From Cohnella lupini (GTDB lineage Bacteria; Bacillota; Bacilli; Paenibacillales; Paenibacillaceae), in contig NZ_QRDY01000001.1 of the NCBI RefSeq assembly GCF_003386205.1, forward strand, positions 620,001-684,000: DNA of 64,000 bases. Reading direction: 5' to 3'. The position numbers were made by a program, and so were the translations under genes. Below, piece by piece: positions 44,361-52,272 of the stretch (the stretch's first letter is position 1; every line of letters begins with the position of its first letter). The notes under the pieces are model-generated. The model did no database searches. It saw nothing but the letters and a program-made list of their open reading frames with translations, and had not been told where the DNA came from.

Positions 44361-45110
44361 ATGATCCTTGATGAATCATCTTATCAATTAGTCAAGAAGA
44401 TAAAGGATGGAGATATTAAACAACATCCTTTATTCATCGAACTATCCAATTGGATGAATCAAGAGTTTGGTTATAATATCCTTTGTTGCGGTTACCATCA
44501 TGAGAAAATAGATTCGAAACCTCCATACATGATAAACCGACTAGATATTTATTCGAACGATAATGAGGCTTTAATTAGAATGCAGCAAGATGGCTTCAAT
44601 ATGAGAGAATACGGAAAAAACTATCCAAATGAAGAGAAAACTCTAAGCTACTTTTTGAATCTAGTCAGTAAATATAGTATTCCAAAATTTTCTTTTTTAA
44701 GAAGACCAAATTATTATTCAACCTTAGATAAGACTGAACGGGATAAGATATTTATTGAAGAAGATAGATTATTTGTCATTGGTCACTCATTTGAAATGGC
44801 ATATAGAGAAGAATTAATTTCAAGTTTTTCGAAGCAATTAGAAGAAGAAATCTTCAAGCATTTTACCAGTATAAAGATTTTCAAGATTGATTTCTTCTTT
44901 GGCTCCATATATGTCTTTTATAAATCTATTGAAGATAAAGAAAAGTATGATATGGACAAAACCTCAGAGGAGATAAAGGAATGTTGTTTTCAATTTATCA
45001 AGGACAAAGACGAGTATAAGTACATTTCATATGATAATTTATCATTTGTCACTGATAGTGATGAACTAGTACAAGCAAAGCACAATGGTTATTTAAATTA
45101 TTATAGATGA
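44361..45110 (+). CDS. Cassette 22: hypothetical protein
   Basis: Cassette 22 (44315-45331). 249 residues, soluble, rich in Glu/Lys and aromatic residues (LIELSNWMNQEFGYNILCCGYHHEK-like N-terminal region). GAGGAA ribosome site. No family recognised; one of the longest cassette products. Confidence 0.6.
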   Translation: MILDESSYQLVKKIKDGDIKQHPLFIELSNWMNQEFGYNILCCGYHHEKIDSKPPYMINRLDIYSNDNEALIRMQQDGFNMREYGKNYPNEEKTLSYFLNLVSKYSIPKFSFLRRPNYYSTLDKTERDKIFIEEDRLFVIGHSFEMAYREELISSFSKQLEEEIFKHFTSIKIFKIDFFFGSIYVFYKSIEDKEKYDMDKTSEEIKECCFQFIKDKDEYKYISYDNLSFVTDSDELVQAKHNGYLNYYR

Positions 45111-45152
45111 TATATTTAAGCGCTGAATGTTATTCAGGAAGAGTGGCACTAC

Positions 45153-45337
45153 AGATAACACCATATTCACGCATCGGGGCATTCGCCCCTCGGTCTGACC
45201 GGGGTTAGAAGTGGATCAAAGGTTGAGATTCCAGTAGCAAGGATACAGATTCAACAGGACACACTCGCACCACCTAACCGCATCGCGGCCGCGGACCTTA
45301 AGGTGGAGGGGCATCGTGAATACAAGGAACGTTAAGG
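45153..45337 (+). repeat. attC-like site 22
   Basis: Left core AGATAAC, right core GTTAAGG. Hairpin GGGGC-ATTC-GCCCC intact; the third hairpin has lost its UUCG loop (CCGCGGACC) and the GTC/GAC stem is mismatched. Early decay. Confidence 0.8.
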
Positions 45338-45359
45338 GAAATTGCCCAGGAGAAAAACC

Positions 45360-45713
45360 ATGTGGATACCGTACGAACAAATTAAGAAGCATCCACCTGA
45401 TTTTAAGGTCCAATATAAGTTGTATTCTTTTGATGAAGGTGGAAGGAGAAATTTACCACTTCAAGGATATAGATCTGATTTTTCATACGATGGCGACAAT
45501 ATTAAAGATACAGGGATATTTATGATTCATCCTGAGTTTGAAGATGATAATAAAGAAGTGGTATTAGATAATAATATCTTTGTTCCTAAAGTAGGAACGG
45601 CAAGAATGTGGATTATTATTCCGGAAATGAGAAGACAAGTTCATCAATATAGAAGGAAGGATCTAAGAGAGTCGGAGAAATGCAAGTTACTGAAATTATT
45701 GGACTACATATAA
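45360..45713 (+). CDS. Cassette 23: hypothetical protein
   Basis: Cassette 23 starts at 45332. 117 residues from the ATG after AGGAGAAAAACC (MWIPYEQIKKHPPDFKVQYKLYSFDEGG...). Contains VPKVGTARMWIIIPEMRRQVHQYR, suggesting a beta-rich EF-Tu-like or immunity-type small fold, but no family is recognised. Confidence 0.55.
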   Translation: MWIPYEQIKKHPPDFKVQYKLYSFDEGGRRNLPLQGYRSDFSYDGDNIKDTGIFMIHPEFEDDNKEVVLDNNIFVPKVGTARMWIIIPEMRRQVHQYRRKDLRESEKCKLLKLLDYI

Positions 45714-45758
45714 ATACTCAAAAATTGATATAAGAACATTTAAGAACAAGGCAACTTC

Positions 45759-45915
45759 GCCTAAACCATATTCACCCATCGGGGCATTTGCCCCTCGGTC
45801 CGGCCGGAGTTAAAAGTGAATTCGGAGAGACAATTGGCAGTTGCAAGGAAGCATAATCAACCGGACAACACCCGCACTACCTATCCGCATCGCGGTCGTC
45901 CCTTCGGGATCCCTG
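45759..45915 (+). repeat. attC-like site 23, right arm deleted
   Basis: Left arm GCCTAAACCATATTCACCC and the middle arms are present, but the sequence breaks off after the third hairpin (CGTCCCTTCGGGATCC). No right core remains, so cassettes 23 and 24 are fused. Confidence 0.8.
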
Positions 45916-45942
45916 AGAACTCATATTAAGGAGCAATCCAAG

Positions 45943-46539
45943 ATGCCTTATACTAAGCCAGTGATACGAGAGCCTTACTATGATTGCCCTGTATGGATTG
46001 AAAGCGAATTAACTCGAAATGAAGTTACTTATTTGACTTCTGAAAGTAGTAAACATGATGTGGAACTATTCTTATTACACTTGTTTGGATACAACAATAT
46101 AGACATTAGTCAATCCATACAAAGTTCGTTTGAAGAATTGTTTATGCTAGATGAAGTTGCCATCTTGGGTGGAGTTGCTTTCATTAAGGATGAAGAAATA
46201 TTTATCATGCCCAGCTGTTGTTGTGGGCTGGAAGATTGGTCAAAAGTAATTGAAGCAATTAACAATAGAGAAAGTCCATGGTTGGGACACGATCCTACAC
46301 CAGGGATTACGTATCATGAAGATTATTTACTTGTTTGGTCAGATGATCCTCAGACAGATAATAAGGACAAGTACAACATTCGGTTTACCTTTTCTGAGAT
46401 TATGGACAGTCTTGAAATAACCAGGGAAGATCTTCGTGGATTTATTGAACGACCATTATTTCAGTGGCTTGAAAGAAGAGATAAAGAAATAGCAAATAAT
46501 ATGAAATCTAAAATGTATAAATGGTTCTTAATGACTTGA
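45943..46539 (+). CDS. Cassette 24: hypothetical protein
   Basis: 198 residues from the ATG after TTAAGGAG; the frame extends upstream into the site remnant but that part is noncoding by context. Contains a CCCGLEDW motif and an acidic, aromatic C-terminal half (TFSEIMDSLEITREDLRGFIE). Function unknown. Its cassette start was lost with the right arm of site 23. Confidence 0.6.
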   Translation: MPYTKPVIREPYYDCPVWIESELTRNEVTYLTSESSKHDVELFLLHLFGYNNIDISQSIQSSFEELFMLDEVAILGGVAFIKDEEIFIMPSCCCGLEDWSKVIEAINNRESPWLGHDPTPGITYHEDYLLVWSDDPQTDNKDKYNIRFTFSEIMDSLEITREDLRGFIERPLFQWLERRDKEIANNMKSKMYKWFLMT

Positions 46540-46571
46540 TGTTGAAAGTGAATCAAGAGGTCAGGAACTTC

Positions 46572-46763
46572 AGCTAACACCCTATTCACGCATCGCAGCC
46601 TTACGGCTGCTCGGTCCGGCAGGAGACCGATGTCGATTCGATGAGGCATTTCAAGCAGCAGAGAAATATTTTCAACCGGACACAGCCGCACCACCTAACC
46701 GCATCGCAGCTGCCACTTCGTGGCTTAAGGTGGTAGGACGTCGTGAATACAAGAACGTTATCT
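46572..46763 (+). repeat. attC-like site 24
   Basis: Left core AGCTAAC, right core GTTATCT. The first hairpin is GCAGCC-TTAC-GGCTGC, fully rewritten but paired; CACCACC/GGTGGT lower stem; GCCAC-TTCG-GTGGC hairpin. Confidence 0.86.
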
Positions 46764-46811
46764 GAAAGATAGGTAAACCTTTAGAAATAACAGAGCAAAG
46801 GATGAGAAAAA

Positions 46812-47246
46812 ATGGATGAAGTTTATTTTTTAAGACACTATATATCGACTCTTAAATATCGGAGTTCAAAAGCAATTTTGAATACACCAATAAATTATTA
46901 CAATTTTGATCTAGGAAGTGGAGTCAGAACGCCTATAGAAATTTTGAAACACATGTCGGATGTCATTAGATATGCTCAAACCGTATTTGATGATCGAATA
47001 CAAATGGTCGAAGAAATAAGTACTTGGGATGACGAAGTTAATATATTCTTTAAAGAACTTTCCAAACTGGATGAATTAATTGAAACAACGGGGATACCTC
47101 AAAGAGAAAGAATTATTGAACAACTTATACAAGGGCCTTTATCAGACGCCATGACGCATGTCGGACAATTATCAATGATAAGAAGGATGGCTGGAGAACC
47201 GATACCAAGAGAGAATTTTATTAAGGCTGAAATCAGAGTTGAATAA
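46812..47246 (+). CDS. Cassette 25: hypothetical protein, helical
   Basis: Cassette 25 (46758-47454). 144 residues, mostly alpha-helical, with a pattern like a DinB/four-helix bundle (TPIEILKHMSDVIRYAQTVFD ... AMTHVGQLSMIRRMAG), where HVGQLSMIRR is reminiscent of DinB-like metal-binding helices. Tentative. Confidence 0.6.
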   Translation: MDEVYFLRHYISTLKYRSSKAILNTPINYYNFDLGSGVRTPIEILKHMSDVIRYAQTVFDDRIQMVEEISTWDDEVNIFFKELSKLDELIETTGIPQRERIIEQLIQGPLSDAMTHVGQLSMIRRMAGEPIPRENFIKAEIRVE

Positions 47247-47285
47247 ATAAGAGATTGTATGACAACTCAAGAAGACCGATCCTTC

Positions 47286-47460
47286 AGCTAACACCCTATT
47301 CACGCTCCGAGTAGTCGGCTCTCGGTCCAGCGGGAGTTAGAAGTGGATTCAGGGATACAATTGGGGCAGCAGCATGGTAGTTGATTCAGCTGGAAACATC
47401 CGCACCACCTAACCGCATCGCGGAAGCCCTCCGGGCTTAAGGTGCAGAAACCGGTTAAGT
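47286..47460 (+). repeat. attC-like site 25, right arm degraded
   Basis: Left core AGCTAAC intact; arms partly decayed (GTCCAGC/GCTGGAA; GCCC-TCCG-GGGC); the CGTGAATAC inner box is missing before a GTTAAGT core-like end. Confidence 0.75.
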
Positions 47461-47490
47461 GCATTTGAAACATTTATAGGGGGGGTATAA

Positions 47491-47970
47491 GTGAATTATA
47501 TTATTAAACACTTAGTTTCCTTTTTATTACCAGCCACAAATGCAGTCTTAATTCCATATCTAATTATTGGGGATTCAATAAATTCAGACTTAAATCTTAA
47601 GTCTGTTCTTGGGGGCTTAGTAGTAATTACAGGTTTGATTATCCTAGTGTCTACGATCCGGACTTTTATTCTTATCGGTAAAGGCACATTAGCTCCATGG
47701 AGTCCAACTATTGAGTTGATCGTCGGAGGGATATATAGCTATGTAAGAAACCCAATGATCTCTGGCGTATTATTCATTCTAGTTGGGGAGAGTTTGGTTT
47801 TTAACTCACGAGGACTAATGATTTGGTCATTACTCTTTTTTATAATCAATCATATCTACTTCATTGCTTCAGAAGAGCCTGGATTACATAAAAGATTCGG
47901 AAAAGAATATCAAATTTATATGGTAAATGTACCTAGATGGATACCAAGATTTAAACCGTGGAAGCCTTAA
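47491..47970 (+). CDS. Cassette 26: isoprenylcysteine carboxyl methyltransferase-like membrane protein
   Basis: 159 residues, four to five hydrophobic helices, and the ICMT/PEMT signature GIYSYVRNPMISGVLFILVGESL plus EEPGLHKRFGKEYQIYMVNVPRWIPR. GTG start after a G-rich ribosome site. Membrane methyltransferase of unknown substrate. Confidence 0.8.
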   Translation: MNYIIKHLVSFLLPATNAVLIPYLIIGDSINSDLNLKSVLGGLVVITGLIILVSTIRTFILIGKGTLAPWSPTIELIVGGIYSYVRNPMISGVLFILVGESLVFNSRGLMIWSLLFFIINHIYFIASEEPGLHKRFGKEYQIYMVNVPRWIPRFKPWKP

Positions 47971-48012
47971 TAAGATCTACAAGATATTGAGAGTTTATCG
48001 AAGACCGGCATC

Positions 48013-48055
48013 TGATAACACCATCTTCACGTTTCGGGACTTTCAAAGACAATTA
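48013..48055 (+). repeat. attC-like remnant 26
   Basis: TGATAACACCATCTTCACG followed by TTTCGGGACTTTC; everything after the first hairpin is lost. Confidence 0.7.
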
Positions 48056-48071
48056 GAAGGGAGCCAAGTCC

Positions 48072-48521
48072 ATGACAATTTCTTCAGAAGTCGAAATTAT
48101 TCAAATGCCTGAATTGAAGTTTGTTGGAATTCCAGTAACATCAGTATTTGCGAATCATGAACCAGAAAGAATTGAAAGAGCAAAGCAAGCTTTCATGGAA
48201 CGGACAGAAGAGATAAAGAGAATTGCGAAGGCTTCTGAATATGTTTGTTTGAGTTTTGTCTCCGAAACGTTATTTACATATTTGATTTGCATAGAAGTAA
48301 CGGAATTAAAGGAAGTTCCAAATGACATGATAGGGTTTATAGTCCCAGCTCATAAATATGGGAAAGCGAGATCAGATGGAGATACGTATTCAGTTATACA
48401 TCAATATTTGAAAGAACAGGGGTTGAAAAATAATAAGAGAGCATTGGCAATGGAGATTTATAAATTTGAAGATCCACAATGGCCAAATAAAGTAGATGTT
48501 TATATTCCAATAGAAGAATAA
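48072..48521 (+). CDS. Cassette 27: GyrI-like effector-binding protein
   Basis: 149 residues with AraC-E-bind/GyrI-like features (PELKFVGIPVTSVFANHEPERI ... YVCLSFVSETLFTYLICIEV ... MEIYKFED). GGGAG ribosome site. Probably sequesters or modifies small molecules. Confidence 0.68.
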   Translation: MTISSEVEIIQMPELKFVGIPVTSVFANHEPERIERAKQAFMERTEEIKRIAKASEYVCLSFVSETLFTYLICIEVTELKEVPNDMIGFIVPAHKYGKARSDGDTYSVIHQYLKEQGLKNNKRALAMEIYKFEDPQWPNKVDVYIPIEE

Positions 48522-48551
48522 TTTTTGATAGGTGTTCAAGAGGGCAGCTAC

Positions 48552-48628
48552 TTCAGCTAGTAACCGCTCGCAGCCGTTCCTTGTGAACCTTAAGGTGATG
48601 AGGCGTCGTGAATACAACAACGTTATGT
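48552..48628 (+). repeat. attC-like remnant 27
   Basis: AGCTAGTAACCGCTCGCAGCCG joins the left core directly to the lower arm; the right arm is intact to GTTATGT (48622-48628). The upper half is deleted. Confidence 0.75.
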
Positions 48629-48659
48629 GAAATATCGCAAGAGAGAAGGGACGACAGGA

Positions 48660-49211
48660 ATGCAATTATTCATATTTATAATGGGAATTATTGTATTGGT
48701 TTTCGGAATATTTTTTGGCTTTGCTAGTGGAAACTTAACTTTACTATTGGCAGGATTTGTAGCGGGGCCATTACTCTTAGGTATTGCAAAGATCATACAG
48801 ATTCTTGAAGGGTTAGATCATAAATTGCTTCGAATCCCTTATAGCTTAGATCAAGTATGGAAAGTAATTAAGTCTTCAACGATATACGAAATGGAGTCAA
48901 AAGATTTTGAAGTCCATCCAAACGTAAAAGGCAATACACAGTTTCCACTAGTCCTATTAGATGATGAATATTATTTGAAAGCTAGAGTTTTTAAGAAATA
49001 TTTTAAAGAAGAAGAGAATGAATATCTTTTTGAACTGCCGAAGCAAGAGCCAATAACACTTCAAAAATCATATTCTTATTATCCAGGTGTAGAACTATTT
49101 GATTTTCGAGATCATTTATATGTATTACTTAAGAAGATTAATGTTTATCCGAATATAGAAGGTAACAAAGTGACGCTTGAGTATTTCAAAGATGAGCGAT
49201 ATGTCAGCTAA
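48660..49211 (+). CDS. Cassette 28: membrane-anchored hypothetical protein
   Basis: About 183 residues: two N-terminal transmembrane helices (~3-22 and ~27-47) followed by a soluble alpha/beta domain (~55-183). ATG 48660 chosen next to GAAGGGACGACAGGA; the open frame upstream lies in the site remnant. Function unknown. Confidence 0.62.
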   Translation: MQLFIFIMGIIVLVFGIFFGFASGNLTLLLAGFVAGPLLLGIAKIIQILEGLDHKLLRIPYSLDQVWKVIKSSTIYEMESKDFEVHPNVKGNTQFPLVLLDDEYYLKARVFKKYFKEEENEYLFELPKQEPITLQKSYSYYPGVELFDFRDHLYVLLKKINVYPNIEGNKVTLEYFKDERYVS

Positions 49212-49269
49212 CTCCGTACAAACGCCTGGAATCGAGCAGAAATAAATCTATCTAAAGGAGTACGAGTAA

Positions 49270-49878
49270 ATGGGGTGGAGTGAATTGAGAAGAATTCCAA
49301 ATGAATATGATGAAACAATAAAAGAAATGGATGAGAAAATCATTGACTTAATTACTTCTCATCGATCTTTAACCCAAGGCAGAAGATTTTTTCCATCAAT
49401 CGAGCAAATAAAAGAATGGTCATTAAGATTTCAAATGGATGAATCTCAAATTAGTTTCTTAATTCATAATTTACAAGATCAAGTTAGACCCCTTATTCCG
49501 GATGAACTGGGTGAACTTCAAAACGTAATATCAATTATGAAGAAGTCGATTGTAGAGTTCTGTGAATATACCCTAACGCATTCAATGCAATATAAGAATG
49601 TGAGCATTGTCTTTGTGGACATTAGGCTTCAAAATGCGGATGAACGTGAAGTTCATCTTAAGCCTAATTTATTACTCGAGATTATAAGTGATCAACAATT
49701 TGTAGTTCGAAGATATGGTAGCCGTGGGGGAGGTGCACAAACTGAGATGCAATTCATTATATCTCCGCCAATACCAGAATCCCTTGTTAACTTAGAATTC
49801 TCCTTAGTTCCAAGTGCAGTTTTCTTGGAGAGAAAAATACAAGAAATAGTTCTGGATAGACAAATTGATTTTTATTAA
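49270..49878 (+). CDS. Hypothetical protein with helical N-terminus
   Basis: 202 residues. The N-terminal ~80 residues are helical and look like a chorismate-mutase-type or scaffold bundle (YDETIKEMDEKIIDLITSHRSLTQGRRFFPS). The rest is beta-rich. AAAGGAG ribosome site. No site remnant separates it from cassette 28, so one was probably deleted. Confidence 0.62.
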   Translation: MGWSELRRIPNEYDETIKEMDEKIIDLITSHRSLTQGRRFFPSIEQIKEWSLRFQMDESQISFLIHNLQDQVRPLIPDELGELQNVISIMKKSIVEFCEYTLTHSMQYKNVSIVFVDIRLQNADEREVHLKPNLLLEIISDQQFVVRRYGSRGGGAQTEMQFIISPPIPESLVNLEFSLVPSAVFLERKIQEIVLDRQIDFY

Positions 49879-49889
49879 AAAGGTGATTT

Positions 49890-50207
49890 ATGAAGCAATT
49901 AATTCGTTGGACTCTTTCGATTCTGATTATAGTATTCGTTATTGCTATTCTAACTTGTCCCTCAAAGAAAGATTATTTGGAATGGCTTTCAGATAAATAC
50001 AATATTTCTTGTACGTCGACACCAGAGGTTATTGTCTGCCAGGAGAACTCAAAGAATATTGAAATACATTCAAGACATATAAGAACTGCCGGAATGTATA
50101 TGAAGGTTGAAGATATTTATTCAAGATCAAACACACAGTATGAAATTAAAGTAATAGGATTATTCAATATTTTTATAGATTATTCACGCATAATTATTCG
50201 GGACTAA
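49890..50207 (+). CDS. Hypothetical secreted/anchored small protein
   Basis: 105 residues with an N-terminal hydrophobic helix (LIRWTLSILIIVFVIAIL) and a small cysteine-containing outer domain (two Cys, possible disulphide). AAGGTGAT ribosome site, 11 nt after the preceding gene. Function unknown. Confidence 0.6.
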   Translation: MKQLIRWTLSILIIVFVIAILTCPSKKDYLEWLSDKYNISCTSTPEVIVCQENSKNIEIHSRHIRTAGMYMKVEDIYSRSNTQYEIKVIGLFNIFIDYSRIIIRD

Positions 50208-50289
50208 ATCGAAGAAAATTCGAAGAGGACATCACCGGAACGGGCGAAGTTCGGAGGAAAACATTTCAATTTTATAAGGAGCCAATTCG

Positions 50290-50715
50290 ATGAGTCCTCC
50301 CAAGCATATTGTTTCAGCTGCAGCAGTTGTTATTAATAATCAGAATGAAATATTACTTATTAAAGGGCCAAGAAGAGGCTGGGAGATGCCTGGGGGACAA
50401 GTAGAAGAGGGCGAGTCTTTAATTCAAGCCGCAATAAGAGAAACAAAAGAAGAATCAGGAATAGACATAGAAATCATTAAGTTCTGCGGTATTTTTCAAA
50501 ACATCGGAAATTCAATTTGCAACACATTGTTTTTGGCCAGACCAATTGGTGGAGAGTTGATACAAACCTCAGAAAGTTTAGATTCCGGTTTCTTTCCGAT
50601 AGAAGAAGCTCTCCAAAAAGTAGAATGGAAAAATTTTAGACAACGGATAGAATTATGTTTACGACCTGAAAATCATCTATTTTGTATTGTGTTTAATGAT
50701 GATAAGAACATTTGA
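50290..50715 (+). CDS. Nudix hydrolase
   Basis: 141 residues with a complete Nudix box GGQVEEGESLIQAAIRETKEESGI (G-x5-E-x7-RE-x2-E-x-G). Mutator/nucleotide-sanitising type by sequence style. Clearly paralogous to the Nudix protein at 59242 (shared WEMP, IDIE and KFCG segments). AAGGAG ribosome site. Confidence 0.88.
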   Translation: MSPPKHIVSAAAVVINNQNEILLIKGPRRGWEMPGGQVEEGESLIQAAIRETKEESGIDIEIIKFCGIFQNIGNSICNTLFLARPIGGELIQTSESLDSGFFPIEEALQKVEWKNFRQRIELCLRPENHLFCIVFNDDKNI

Positions 50716-50730
50716 ATGTATTCAAGAGAC

Positions 50731-50808
50731 ACCCGCACCATCTAACCACATCGCGGACGCCCTTCGGGCTAAAAGTGCTGGGACCTCGTGAATACAAGAA
50801 CGTTAGAT
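50731..50808 (+). repeat. attC-like remnant after the Nudix gene
   Basis: Lower arm CACCCGCACCATCTAACCAC, GCCC-TTCG-GGGC and right arm CGTGAATACAAGAAC-GTTAGAT are kept; the upper half is missing. Confidence 0.75.
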
Positions 50809-50846
50809 GACATCACCGAATGCTATTTTGTGAAAGTAGGAGATCT

Positions 50847-51242
50847 ATGGAGTCATTCGAGATCCAAATCAATAATAAAATTATGGAACACGAAGTGCCA
50901 AATTTACGAGAGTCAGTTGGATGGGATAGAAGAGAAAGTGACTATCCTTTACTGTTTGAAAGATGTTTGTTCTGGGGGAGTTTACGGAATGAAGAAGGGG
51001 AATTAATTGCTTTCGGGTACATTGCAGGTCCTGGAATTGAACATGGATATTTAGAAGATGTGATTGTACATCCAGATTATCAAGAAAAAGGTATAGGAAA
51101 CAGTTTAGTAAAGACCTTGTTACAAGAGGCTCATATATATGGAATCTCAATAATAACAGTGACGTATCAAGACAAGCACAAGGCTTTTTATGAAAATTGT
51201 GGGTTCACCGCCTGTGCGGGTGGTGTTTGGAGAAGAGAGTAA
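50847..51242 (+). CDS. GNAT acetyltransferase
   Basis: 131 residues with GNAT motif A VHPDYQEKGIGNSLVKTLL and the C-terminal AFYENCGF. ATG 50847 follows TAGGAG; an upstream ATG at 50820 is less likely. Acetylates an unknown amine. Confidence 0.82.
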   Translation: MESFEIQINNKIMEHEVPNLRESVGWDRRESDYPLLFERCLFWGSLRNEEGELIAFGYIAGPGIEHGYLEDVIVHPDYQEKGIGNSLVKTLLQEAHIYGISIITVTYQDKHKAFYENCGFTACAGGVWRRE

Positions 51243-51304
51243 CCGCATCGCGGCCGGCACTTCAGACCATAAGGTGGAAGGTCGTCGTGAATACAAGGTT
51301 ATTT
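51243..51304 (+). repeat. attC-like remnant after the GNAT gene
   Basis: ACCGCATCGCGGCCGGCACTT, AAGGTGGAAGG, CGTCGTGAATACAAG then GTTATTTTGAAA: lower arm and right arm only, core partly mutated. Confidence 0.7.
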
Positions 51305-51352
51305 TGAAAGAGCTGAGATTGTTAAAAAGACAGTTAGGGGGGATCTAGATAG

Positions 51353-51865
51353 ATGCTAGCGGAGGTACAATATAAAGTCCTAACCTTGTGTATGATCCAA
51401 GATGGAAATCAAGTATTACTTCTAAATCGTCCAAAACATTTGGGGTTTCCAGGTTACCTAGCTCCTGGAGGCAAAGTGGATTTTCCTGAGAGTATAGTTG
51501 ATGGGGCAATCCGAGAAGTTAAAGAAGAAACAGGATTAATTGTTAAAGAAATTATCTATAAGGGATTGAATGAGATTTGTGAAGTCAATTCGGGACTTCG
51601 ATATATGGTCTTTAACTATCTCGTGACTTCCTTTGAGGGAGAATTACTTGAAAATCCTCCAGAAGGGGAATTAGTTTGGATAGATAAGGATCACGTTAGT
51701 GATCTTCCAATGCAGGATTGGTTTCGAAAGCGAATACCATTGTTTTTCAAGCCAGGAGTTTTTGAACAATCTACAATATGGGATGAAAAAAATAATAAGG
51801 AGTTAAAGAAAACCGATAAACATTATTTTGAGGGTCAAATCGAAGGAGTCAGCTCCTTGAAATAA
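51353..51865 (+). CDS. Nudix hydrolase (MutT/8-oxo-dGTP diphosphatase-like)
   Basis: 170 residues; Nudix box GGKVDFPESIVDGAIREVKEETGL with LMLNRPK-like substrate segment. N-terminus VLTLCMIQDGNQVLLLNRPKH is typical of the 8-oxo-dGTP diphosphatase group. G-rich ribosome site. Confidence 0.85.
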   Translation: MLAEVQYKVLTLCMIQDGNQVLLLNRPKHLGFPGYLAPGGKVDFPESIVDGAIREVKEETGLIVKEIIYKGLNEICEVNSGLRYMVFNYLVTSFEGELLENPPEGELVWIDKDHVSDLPMQDWFRKRIPLFFKPGVFEQSTIWDEKNNKELKKTDKHYFEGQIEGVSSLK

Positions 51866-51920
51866 CACCATTTTAACGCTCGGAGTATTCGCCCCTCGGT
51901 CCGGACCGGAGTTAGAAGTA
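51861..51920 (+). repeat. attC-like remnant, upper half only
   Basis: AATAACACCATTTTAACGC, partial first hairpin (GGAGTATTCGCCCC) and GTCCGGACCGGAGTTAGAAG, then lost. Confidence 0.65.
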
Positions 51921-51950
51921 GAAATAAGTTCCAAATTTGAGGTGGTTAAT

Positions 51951-52174
51951 TTGTTGACAGAGAAAATCAGTGCAAAGGGTATACTGCTTATTCTTTATTC
52001 AGTAATAATTTTCTTTGTTGGAATAATTTTTGTTCCAACGGATTTCCTGTTTTATATGAAATTGATTATTCGAGAATTCTTTATAGCATAGGAGTAATAA
52101 CAATTATTACAATTGCAATTTGGATTCTATTAAATACATGGGATAAAGAAGACCATTCCAAAAAGGCTAAGTAA
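51951..52174 (+). pseudogene. Frameshifted small two-helix membrane protein
   Basis: TTG after GAGGTGG opens a frame with one transmembrane helix (KGILLILYSVIIFFVGIIFVP) that stops early at 52091. Shifting frame near 52050 continues YEIDYSRILYSIGVITIITIAIWILLNTWDKED to 52174, giving a natural ~75-residue two-helix protein. One frameshift in GTTTTAT is the simplest explanation. Confidence 0.6.
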
Positions 52175-52189
52175 GTTACTTAGGGACGA

Positions 52190-52260
52190 CATACAAGCTA
52201 GGGCTTTCCGGCCCCAGGTCCAGACTGGATTTAGATGTGGACTTGGGAAGGCAATAAGGA
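52190..52260 (+). repeat. Degenerate attC-like remnant
   Basis: GGGCTTTCCGGCCCCAGGTCC followed by TGGATTTAGATGTGGACTTGGGAAGGCAAT echoes the first hairpin and GTCC...GATTC arm; no core box remains. Confidence 0.45.
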
Positions 52261-52272
52261 GGGTATTCATAG

